From: Anaerolineales bacterium
Lineage (GTDB): Bacteria; Chloroflexota; Anaerolineae; Anaerolineales; UBA6663
DNA length: 8,027 nt
Direction of reading: 5' to 3'
Assembly: GCA_016789165.1 (NCBI GenBank)
Contig: JAEURL010000301.1
Coordinates: 1-8,027 of the forward strand
The translations under genes were made by a program, and so were the position numbers. Shown piece by piece: positions 1 to 5,505 of this stretch. Every line of letters begins with the position of its first letter. The first letter of the stretch is position 1. The notes below the pieces were generated by a model. It was not told the DNA's origin and did not search any database. It worked only from the letters and a program-made list of their open reading frames with translations.

Positions 1-35
1 GGGGCGATTTCTGGGCCGCGGAACTGCGGCGCTAG
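1..35 (+). CDS. C-terminal end of an upstream gene (partial)
   Basis: An open frame enters from the left edge (codons start at position 3) and closes with TAG at 33-35, giving the tail GDFWAAELRR. The residues look like a normal protein end, and the next gene starts 68 bases later on the same strand, so a same-strand neighbour ending here is reasonable. Ten residues are too few to name a family, and the frame could be open by chance. I see no T-rich hairpin terminator between 36 and 103. Confidence 0.35.
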   Translation, partial: GDFWAAELRR

Positions 36-93
36 GCCGGCCAGTCACCGTTTTCCGACCCCGCTCGTCATACTGGCAAATCGGATTGCTCAC

Positions 94-98
94 AGGAG
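94..98 (+). promoter_or_regulatory. Ribosome binding site fixing the SPFH gene start
   Basis: AGGAG lies five bases upstream of the ATG at 104. The same frame also has a TTG at 86, but that would put this motif inside the coding sequence. The site therefore favours 104 as the true start. Confidence 0.7.
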
Positions 99-103
99 CT
101 GGT

Positions 104-1024
104 ATGACGACCTCCACCCCTCCCGCGCCTCCCACCTTGCCCGCGCGCGGCCGGCGCAGCCCGCTGGATACCGCCTATCGCGCCGCCGTGATCGTCCTGG
201 CGGTGGTGGTGATCGGCGCCGTCTTGCTGGCCCTCGGCCAGAGCGCCATCTACAAGGTCCATGAATATGAACGCGGCCTGCACCTGCGCGGCGGCCAGTT
301 TCTGAGCGAGGACCTGCCCGGCTGGCACGTCCAGATCCCCTACGTGGACACCGTCATCCTGGTGAAGGTCAACGAGCGTCTGGGCTACGTGGAGCGCATC
401 ACCACCGTCACGGCCGACAACCTGTCGATGGTGGTCTCGCTGCAGTACACCTACCGGGTGACGGACCCGCGCCGGTTCGCCCTGGACGTGGACGACCCGG
501 AGCGGATCCTGTTTGAGTTCGTACAGGGCAAGCTGCGCGACGTGGCCAACACCAAGAGCATGCAGGCCATGATGAGCAACCGGGCCGAGTTCAACCAGGC
601 CATGCTGGGTGAGCTGCGCACCAAGGAGCAGCAGTACGGGGTGGAGTTCATCACCGTGCAGCTCCAGAGCGCCGAGCCGCCGGCCAACGTGGTGCAGGCC
701 ATCGAGGACCGCATGGTGGCCACCCAGAAGCAGGAGCAGGCCGAGGCCGAGGCCGCCCAGCAGCGCGTACTGGCCGACGCCCAGTTCTACGCGGCGCAGA
801 AGCAGGCCGACGCCGAGGCGTACCAGATCCAGCAGCGCGCCATCGCCCAGCGCGAGTCGGTGCGCCTGCTGCTGGCCGAGCTGAGCCAGCACCCCGAGAT
901 CGCGGCCGATTACCTGGATTATCTGACGGCGCAGGAGCTGAAGAACAACAGCAAGTGGATCATCGGCCAGGGCGGGGCGCCGGCCGTGGACCTGCGCCTG
1001 GACGCCGATACGGCGCAGCCCTAG
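104..1024 (+). CDS. SPFH/band 7 (prohibitin- or HflC-like) membrane protein
   Basis: This 306-residue protein is a member of the SPFH superfamily (stomatin, prohibitin, flotillin, HflK/C). These are inner-membrane proteins that oligomerise into rings or cages and organise membrane domains or restrain membrane proteases. It has a short Pro/Ala-rich N-tail (about 1-20), one membrane helix (about 28-48) and an SPFH domain (about 49-205). That domain includes YERGLHLRGG, the PGWHVQIPYVD stretch and TVTADNLSMVVSLQYTYRVTDP, all typical of the fold. An Ala/Gln/Glu-rich coiled coil follows (about 200-257), then a tail with EIAADYLDYLTAQEL. The start at 104 is supported by an AGGAG five bases upstream. 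It heads a run of four membrane genes, with the next beginning 10 bases after its TAG. No NfeD-type partner, the usual companion of bacterial stomatins, is visible. Family assignment is firm; the exact subfamily and partner protease are unknown. Confidence 0.9.
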   Translation: MTTSTPPAPPTLPARGRRSPLDTAYRAAVIVLAVVVIGAVLLALGQSAIYKVHEYERGLHLRGGQFLSEDLPGWHVQIPYVDTVILVKVNERLGYVERITTVTADNLSMVVSLQYTYRVTDPRRFALDVDDPERILFEFVQGKLRDVANTKSMQAMMSNRAEFNQAMLGELRTKEQQYGVEFITVQLQSAEPPANVVQAIEDRMVATQKQEQAEAEAAQQRVLADAQFYAAQKQADAEAYQIQQRAIAQRESVRLLLAELSQHPEIAADYLDYLTAQELKNNSKWIIGQGGAPAVDLRLDADTAQP

Positions 1025-1034
1025 CCGGCGCGGG

Positions 1035-1424
1035 ATGACGACGATGGAGACCCCGGTCAAACGGTATCTGGAGCGCTGGATCGTGCGCGGCCTGGGCCTG
1101 GTGGTGCTGGCCGGCTACGGACTGTTCCTGGCCCTGCTGCTGACCAATGAAGACCCGCTCCCGCCGCAGGGCTGGCCGGCGGCGGCCTGCCTGGCGGTCT
1201 GCCTGCTGGGCGTGGGCCTCACCTGGCGCTGGGAGCGGCTGGGGGGCCGGCTGGTGGTGGGCGCGGCCGTGGCCCTGGGGGCGGCCATGGCCTATTCCGG
1301 CCTGATCACGGGCCTTGGGGTGTGGGCGGCCGGCCTGGGCCTGGCGTTTCCGGCCCCTTTCTGGATCGTCGGCGGGCTGGCGCTCACCCAGGCCGCCTCC
1401 CGCACCGCCCGGGAGGCGCCATGA
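1035..1424 (+). CDS. Small four-helix integral membrane protein, function unknown
   Basis: This 129-residue hydrophobic protein has four likely membrane segments, at about 16-36, 47-63, 72-90 and 94-118. A positive N-terminus (KRYLERWIVR) suggests a cytoplasmic N-tail. The loop before helix 3 carries WRWERLGGRL. That Trp-Glu-x-x-Gly-Gly pattern recalls small uncharacterised bacterial membrane proteins (DUF7670-like, from memory and unverified). It begins 10 bases after the SPFH stop, and its TGA overlaps the ATG of the lectin-like gene, so translation of the two is probably coupled. The ATG at 1044 is an alternative start, with GGGA eight bases upstream. No catalytic motif is visible and no function can be assigned; an accessory role for the SPFH protein is only a guess from position. 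Confidence 0.75.
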   Translation: MTTMETPVKRYLERWIVRGLGLVVLAGYGLFLALLLTNEDPLPPQGWPAAACLAVCLLGVGLTWRWERLGGRLVVGAAVALGAAMAYSGLITGLGVWAAGLGLAFPAPFWIVGGLALTQAASRTAREAP

Positions 1425-1912
1425 TCCGCCGCGCGCTGGGGCCGCTGCTGTGGCTGGGGCTGGCGCCGGCCCTGCTGTGCGCGGCCGGCCTGGCGCTCCG
1501 CCCCGATACCTGGGCGCCGCGGCAGGCCGCGGACCGGTCCACGCTCATGGTCTACGCCTACCGCCAGTGGCAATCCACCGGGCTGGACCTGGAACAGGGC
1601 GACCAGGTGACCTTGCGGGCGGCCGGCCAATGGCAGTATTCGCCGTACGTGGGCCTGCACGGTCCGGAGGGCGGCGGCAAACCCGTGACCGTGGACACCT
1701 ACCCCATGCCCGGCCTGGACGGCGGGGTGCTGCTCGGGCGCATCGGTGACGCGGGCGAGATCTTCTACGTCGGCCGCGGGACCACGGTGGTCGCGGCCCA
1801 GGCCGGCCGGCTGTATCTGCGTATCAACGACGACCTGCTGGGCGACAACATGGGCCAGTTGAACATTACCGCGAGTGTGCTGTCGGCGCCCACCCCCGAG
1901 CCCACGCGTTGA
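1421..1912 (+). CDS. Membrane-anchored or secreted protein with PA-IL/LecA-like lectin domain
   Basis: This 163-residue protein has an N-terminal hydrophobic segment (about 5-26) after MIRR, acting as a signal peptide or membrane anchor, so the rest should lie outside the membrane. Residues about 43-154 resemble the galactophilic lectin family of Pseudomonas LecA (PA-IL): WQSTGLDLEQGDQVTLRAAG, then WQYSPYVGLHGPEG, a mid-domain LLGRIGDAGEIFYVG and finally YLRINDDLLGDNMGQL. In LecA the calcium and sugar site uses a Tyr and an Asp...Asn-Asn segment. Matching residues here are Tyr73, Asp137 and the Asp142-Asn143 pair, so calcium and carbohydrate binding are plausible but inferred. The ATG overlaps the previous TGA (ATGA), with GGGAGG at 1411-1416 as ribosome site. 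The first in-frame methionine fits the signal peptide. The domain call rests on pattern recall, not alignment; a generic beta-sandwich domain is the alternative. Confidence 0.72.
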   Translation: MIRRALGPLLWLGLAPALLCAAGLALRPDTWAPRQAADRSTLMVYAYRQWQSTGLDLEQGDQVTLRAAGQWQYSPYVGLHGPEGGGKPVTVDTYPMPGLDGGVLLGRIGDAGEIFYVGRGTTVVAAQAGRLYLRINDDLLGDNMGQLNITASVLSAPTPEPTR

Positions 1913-1945
1913 GCGCGGCCTGAGCCGGTGACTGGTTGGCCTGGA

Positions 1946-2659
1946 ATGAATACGAGTCCTCCCCTGCCGAGCGGAGCGTCAGCGCGCTGGTTGATAGCCG
2001 GCGCGCTGATCAGCCTGGGGCTGGTGATCGCGGCGGCCTGGCAATACAGCTACAGCTGGCTCTTGGCCGCGGCTGCGGCCCTCGGCGGCCTGGCCTTGCT
2101 CGCGGTGGCCGGCGTCGTCGGGCGCTTGGAGCGGCGCTATCGTGCAGGCTGGCCGGCGCCGACGGAACGCGCCATTCGGGTCGGGCTGGCGCTGGGCGGC
2201 CTGTGGGTGATCGAGATCGGCGTCAACAATATCCTGGCGCCGCCCCTGCCAGGGCGGGATATCTTCGACGACGTGATCTGGGCCGCCATCGCTCTGGGGA
2301 TCCTGATCCTGGCGGCCTGGTCCGCCCAGCAGGCCGGCCGTTTCACCGCCGGCTTGGCGGCGGGCGTGTGGAGTGGGCTGGCCAGCGGCCTGGCCGCCTG
2401 TGCGACGGCGCTGGCCATGATTGTGTTCGGCATGGGTTTCGTCGCCCGGGATCCGCTGAATGTGGTGGAGTGGGCTGAGCGCGGCGCCGCCAGCGGCGCG
2501 CCCTCCCTAGCGGCCTACCTGGCCGGGGAGATGCTGGCCGGCGCCTTCCTGCACTTGCTCATCTTAGGTCTGGCGATGGGCGCGGTGCTGGGCGTGGTCG
2601 GTGGAGGGCTCGGCTGGATCTGGCGCGGGCTCGTCCGCCCCCGGCCGCCGGCTGGGTGA
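1946..2659 (+). CDS. Six-helix integral membrane protein, function unknown
   Basis: This 237-residue membrane protein has likely helices at about 14-31, 36-58, 77-96, 107-126, 138-163 and 195-225. Helix 3 ends in WVIEIGVNNILAPPLPGRDI, with a Glu (90) and two Asn (94, 95) at the membrane edge followed by a Pro-rich turn. These are the most distinctive residues and the likeliest conserved ones. I recall similar uncharacterised proteins in Acidobacteriota and Chloroflexota but know no function. The start is uncertain: GTG at 1928 is in frame 18 bases upstream of ATG 1946, and neither has a strong ribosome site. ATG 1946 is chosen because it gives a normal short polar tail. It follows the lectin-like gene by 33 bases and probably ends the operon, since a separate promoter starts just after it. 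Confidence 0.75.
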   Translation: MNTSPPLPSGASARWLIAGALISLGLVIAAAWQYSYSWLLAAAAALGGLALLAVAGVVGRLERRYRAGWPAPTERAIRVGLALGGLWVIEIGVNNILAPPLPGRDIFDDVIWAAIALGILILAAWSAQQAGRFTAGLAAGVWSGLASGLAACATALAMIVFGMGFVARDPLNVVEWAERGAASGAPSLAAYLAGEMLAGAFLHLLILGLAMGAVLGVVGGGLGWIWRGLVRPRPPAG

Positions 2660-2672
2660 GGCGGGCCGGCAA

Positions 2673-2701
2673 TTGTCGCGGCCATACACCCATGCTACAG
2701 T
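2673..2701 (+). promoter_or_regulatory. Sigma-70-type promoter for a leaderless transcript
   Basis: TTGTCG at 2673-2678 (4 of 6 to TTGACA) and TACAGT at 2696-2701 (4 of 6 to TATAAT) are separated by exactly 17 bases. Transcription would begin about seven bases after the -10 box, which is the GTG start codon at 2708. No Shine-Dalgarno sequence can fit between. The inverted repeat GGCCG/CGGCC (2664-2668 and 2679-2683) brackets the -35 box. It could be an operator or the remains of a terminator for the upstream operon, but such GC words are common in this DNA. Confidence 0.55.
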
Positions 2702-2707
2702 TAGCGC

Positions 2708-4156
2708 GTGGCCGCCCTTCCCCCTGAAGAACTCGACGTGCCCGGCCTGGTGCAGGCCGGCATCACGGCCTACCGCGCCGGCGACCGCCGCCGCGCGCGC
2801 CAGCTCCTGACGGCCGCCACCCAGCGCGACCCGCGCCACGAGCTGGCCTGGCTGTGGCTGAGCGCCGCGCACGACGACGCGGCCTTCAAGCGCATCTGCC
2901 TGGAAAAGGTCCTGGCCCTCAACCCCCAGAATCCCAATGCCCGCCGCGGCCTGCAGCTGCTGGACGGCGGCGCGCCGCGGCCGGTCTCGGTCTTCTCCAC
3001 CCCGGAGGCGCCGCTGCCCGGCCCGGCCGGGCCGGCCGCACCCGTCGCCCGGCCGCCGGCCGCCACCATGCGGGGCCGGCCCGCGCCGGTGCTGACCCCC
3101 AGCTGCCCCTGGTGCCAGGCCGAGTTCACGCGCCCCTTGGCCGACCGCTGCCCGCGCTGCGGCCGGCGGCTGGAGTTTGACTGCCCGGAGTGCGAGCGCG
3201 GCGTGTCGGTCAACCTGGAGGCCTGTGCCCAGTGCGGCCGCATCTTCGGCAAGTTCCACGCCGAGCGGGAGCCCTACCTGGCGCGGCTGCTCGAGGCTTA
3301 CCGCGCCAAGGGCTGGGTGGATCAGGCCCTGCTGGTCAACGACTATCTGCTGGAACTGGCGCCGGCGGCGGCCCGCTATCACCTGGCCGCCGCCCAGCTC
3401 TACGACCAGATCGGCGACACCACGCGCAGCGTCAACGCCTACCGCCGGCTGCTGGACCTGGAGCCCGGCCAGGCCGAGGCGCTCACCCAGCTGGCGCGCT
3501 GGTACCTGACCCTGCACCAGACCCCGGAGCTGAAGGACCTCAGCCAGCGCTTGCGTGCGCTCAAGCCGCGCACCGCGCGCCTGACCCTGCTGCTGGGCGA
3601 TATCGATTACGAGCTGGACGACGTTAAGAGCGCCGAGCGCACCTATCGGGAGTTGCTCCGCCGGCCGGAGCTGGATGCGGCGACCCGCGCCCGGCTGCAC
3701 CTGCGGCTGGGCGAGATCAACCTCGAGCGCGGGCGGCCGGCCCCGGCCCTGCGCGATTACGAGGCCAGCCTGGCGGCCGGCGTCGACACCGAGGACACCC
3801 AAGCGGCCCGCCGCCGGCTGGACAGCCTGCGGCCGCCCCTGCCGCGCCGCGCCCTGGCCAGCTATGGCGAGACCGGGCGGGCCATGCTCGGCCCGGTGCT
3901 CCTGGTCTGGCTCCTGGCGGCGCTGCAGGTGGGCTTCCAGGTGGCGCGCCTCAACCTGGCCGGCCTGCTCGGCCTGGTGCTGGCCGTGCTCGGCAGCTAT
4001 CTCCTGGCCGCGGCACAGGTGACGCCCCTGACGCCGGAGTGGCGCGAGCTGCTGGGCGAGGCCGGCCTGGCCCAGCCGGTGCCCAAGGCCCTGGCTACCG
4101 TCATCGGCGGCGGCCTGGTGGCGGCGGCGCTGGTGCTGGTGCTGGCGGGGATGTGA
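2708..4156 (+). CDS. TPR protein with two zinc ribbons and C-terminal membrane helices
   Basis: This 482-residue protein has three parts. Residues about 12-85 form TPR-like helices (AYRAGDRRRARQLLTAATQRDP, then AWLWLSAA and NPQNPNARRGLQLL). A Pro/Ala-rich linker (88-128) leads to two CxxC...CxxC zinc ribbons: Cys133/136 with 148/151, and Cys159/162 with 173/176. Residues about 185-375 are further TPR repeats (YHLAAAQLYDQIGDTTRSVNAYRRLLDLEPG is the clearest), followed by membrane helices at about 393-412, 417-437 and 461-480. It looks like a cytoplasmic protein-interaction platform tethered to the membrane by its tail; no enzyme motif is seen. The start is GTG 2708: an in-frame TAG lies at 2702-2704 and the first in-frame ATG would lose the N-terminal TPR. 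It lacks a ribosome site and is probably translated from a leaderless mRNA. The rhomboid gene follows after 13 bases. Confidence 0.82.
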   Translation: MAALPPEELDVPGLVQAGITAYRAGDRRRARQLLTAATQRDPRHELAWLWLSAAHDDAAFKRICLEKVLALNPQNPNARRGLQLLDGGAPRPVSVFSTPEAPLPGPAGPAAPVARPPAATMRGRPAPVLTPSCPWCQAEFTRPLADRCPRCGRRLEFDCPECERGVSVNLEACAQCGRIFGKFHAEREPYLARLLEAYRAKGWVDQALLVNDYLLELAPAAARYHLAAAQLYDQIGDTTRSVNAYRRLLDLEPGQAEALTQLARWYLTLHQTPELKDLSQRLRALKPRTARLTLLLGDIDYELDDVKSAERTYRELLRRPELDAATRARLHLRLGEINLERGRPAPALRDYEASLAAGVDTEDTQAARRRLDSLRPPLPRRALASYGETGRAMLGPVLLVWLLAALQVGFQVARLNLAGLLGLVLAVLGSYLLAAAQVTPLTPEWRELLGEAGLAQPVPKALATVIGGGLVAAALVLVLAGM

Positions 4157-4169
4157 GCGGGGACGGGCG

Positions 4170-4865
4170 ATGTTTATTCCGCTGAGCGCCGGCAAACGGA
4201 GCTACCCCGGCCAGCCCTGGGCCACGATCGGGATCATCCTCCTCAACCTGCTGGCCTTCGCCTGGGAGGTCTGGCTGGCCTTCGGCGTGGGCGATGGGGC
4301 TTTCATGGCCTGGGTCCGCGCCTGGGGGTTCACGCCCGGCCTGCTGACGCGGGGTGTGGGCGGGCGGGCGCTCACCGCCCTCTCGTCCATGTACCTGCAC
4401 TCCGGCCCCAGCCACATCTTCTTCAACATGCTTTACTTGTGGGCCTTTGCCCCGCTGCTGGAGGAGCTGACCGGCTCGGTGCGCTTCTTCGTCTTCTACA
4501 CGTTGTGCGGCCTGCTCGGCGCCGCCCTGACTTTGCTGCTGGACGGCAACTCGCTGATCCCCGGGATCGGCGCAAGCGGGGCGGTGGCCGGCGTGATGGG
4601 GGCTTTCCTGCTGCTCTATCCCGGCCAGCGCGTGCGCACGCTGGTGTTCATCGGCCTGCCGTTCTGGCCGCGCCTGCCGGCCTGGATCCTGCTCGGGCTG
4701 TGGATCGTGCAGCAGGCCATCCTGGGGCAGGCTGTGCTGGAGGCCGGCTTCAACTTCTCCGGCATCGGCGTCTGGGCGCACCTGGGCGGCTTTGGCGGCG
4801 GGCTGGTGCTGGCCACGGTCTTCCTGCGCCCGGATGTGATGTTCAACCGGCGCGCGGCGGTGTGA
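4170..4865 (+). CDS. Rhomboid-family intramembrane serine protease
   Basis: This 231-residue polytopic membrane protein belongs to the rhomboid peptidases (family S54), which cut single-pass membrane proteins within the lipid bilayer using a Ser-His dyad. The diagnostic residues are present: SHIFFN (His82 and Asn86, oxyanion-site motif), GIGASGAVAG with nucleophile Ser136, and WAHLGGFGGG with general base His204. About six hydrophobic helices surround these, with a long loop (about 40-72) between helix 1 and the HxxxN helix, as in the six-helix core. The protein is about the length of a minimal bacterial rhomboid, with no extra cytosolic domain. It starts 13 bases after the TPR gene (GGGGACGGGCG upstream) and ends 4 bases before the Nudix gene, so the three are probably co-transcribed. 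The substrate is unknown; single-pass proteins encoded nearby, such as the lectin-like and SPFH proteins, are candidates by position only. Confidence 0.93.
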   Translation: MFIPLSAGKRSYPGQPWATIGIILLNLLAFAWEVWLAFGVGDGAFMAWVRAWGFTPGLLTRGVGGRALTALSSMYLHSGPSHIFFNMLYLWAFAPLLEELTGSVRFFVFYTLCGLLGAALTLLLDGNSLIPGIGASGAVAGVMGAFLLLYPGQRVRTLVFIGLPFWPRLPAWILLGLWIVQQAILGQAVLEAGFNFSGIGVWAHLGGFGGGLVLATVFLRPDVMFNRRAAV

Positions 4866-4869
4866 GCCC

Positions 4870-5499
4870 ATGACACTGGCGGAACAACTGGCCCGCTGGG
4901 CCGACAAGCTGCGCGACCTCGCGGCCTTTGGCCTGCGCTTTTCCACCAGCCCGTACGATCAGACCAATTACCGCCAGGTTCAAGACATCGCCCTGGCGAT
5001 GCTGGCCGCGGCGGTGGGGGAGCCGCCGGCCCAGCTCGAGCCTTTGCGCGCGCCCGTGCTCTCCCGGCCCACGCCGTTTGTGGGCGGTGACGCGGCCGTG
5101 GTGGACGAGGCCGGCCGCCTGCTCCTGATCCGCCGGGCCGATAACGGCCTGTGGGCCATGCCGGGCGGCGCTCTGGAGGTGGGCGAGACGCCGGCCGAGG
5201 GCGTGATCCGCGAAGCCTGGGAGGAGGCCGGCGTCCGCTGTCAGGCGGAGCGGCTGGTGGGGGTGTTTGATTCGCGCCGCTGCGGGTCCGTGACGCGCCA
5301 CCACCTGTATCACGTGGTCCTGCTATGCCGGCCGCTCAGCCTGGAGCTGCACCCCGCGCCCGAGCACGCCCACGAGCAGCGCGGGGTGGGCTGGTTCGCC
5401 GAGGCGGACCTGCCGGCGGACCTGGACCCCGGCCACCGCTCGCGCCTGCCAGTGGTTTTTCAGGTCTGGCGCGGCGGCCCGGCCTTCTTCGACGCCTGA
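4870..5499 (+). CDS. Nudix hydrolase with N-terminal NUDIX_N-type domain
   Basis: This 209-residue soluble enzyme should hydrolyse a nucleoside diphosphate linked to another group, using magnesium. A complete Nudix box lies at residues 100-122: Gly100, Glu106, then REAWEEAGV from Arg114, with Glu118 and Glu119 as metal ligands. The preceding WAMPGGALEVGE is typical. Residues 1-60 (ARWADKLRDLAAFGL, SPYDQTNYRQVQDIALAML) match the helical N-terminal extension of the NUDIX_N group, whose members include ADP-ribose and nucleotide-sugar pyrophosphatases. The substrate cannot be read from the sequence. The ATG is 4 bases after the rhomboid TGA with no strong ribosome site, suggesting translational coupling. 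Its TGA directly abuts the stop of the convergent M20 gene. A functional link to the rhomboid is not evident. Confidence 0.92.
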   Translation: MTLAEQLARWADKLRDLAAFGLRFSTSPYDQTNYRQVQDIALAMLAAAVGEPPAQLEPLRAPVLSRPTPFVGGDAAVVDEAGRLLLIRRADNGLWAMPGGALEVGETPAEGVIREAWEEAGVRCQAERLVGVFDSRRCGSVTRHHLYHVVLLCRPLSLELHPAPEHAHEQRGVGWFAEADLPADLDPGHRSRLPVVFQVWRGGPAFFDA

Positions 5500-5505
5500 T
5501 CAGGC
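5494..5505. repeat. 12-base perfect palindrome spanning two abutting stop codons
   Basis: GCCTGATCAGGC contains the TGA of the Nudix gene (5497-5499, +) and the TGA of the M20 gene (5500-5502, -) with no base between. An outer CCGGCC/GGCCGG pair flanks it. There is no T-run, so it is at best a weak bidirectional transcription-end hairpin. Confidence 0.6.

Noticed and set aside
69..74. CATACT as a -10 box for the SPFH operon
   Set aside because: It matches only 4 of 6 bases, with no acceptable -35 at 16-18 bases upstream. The operon may be transcribed from further left, outside the window.
68..1060. - strand open frame opposite the SPFH gene
   Set aside because: The SPFH gene on + has a ribosome site and family motifs; the antisense product is repetitive Leu/Gly/His sequence with no family resemblance.
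2664..2683. Intrinsic terminator after the six-helix membrane gene
   Set aside because: A five-base GGCCG/CGGCC stem exists but has no following T-run and overlaps the proposed -35 box.
3019..3063. Possible repeat of GGCCGG/CCGGCC units
   Set aside because: This is the Pro/Ala-rich linker of the TPR protein; the apparent repeat follows from Pro, Ala and Gly codons in GC-rich DNA.
2564..4195. Long - strand open frame (543 codons) opposite the TPR/zinc-ribbon gene
   Set aside because: It lies antisense to a gene with clear TPR and CxxC motifs. Its translation is a low-complexity Gln/Arg/Gly/Ala mix with no domain, as expected for stop-poor antisense frames in very GC-rich DNA.
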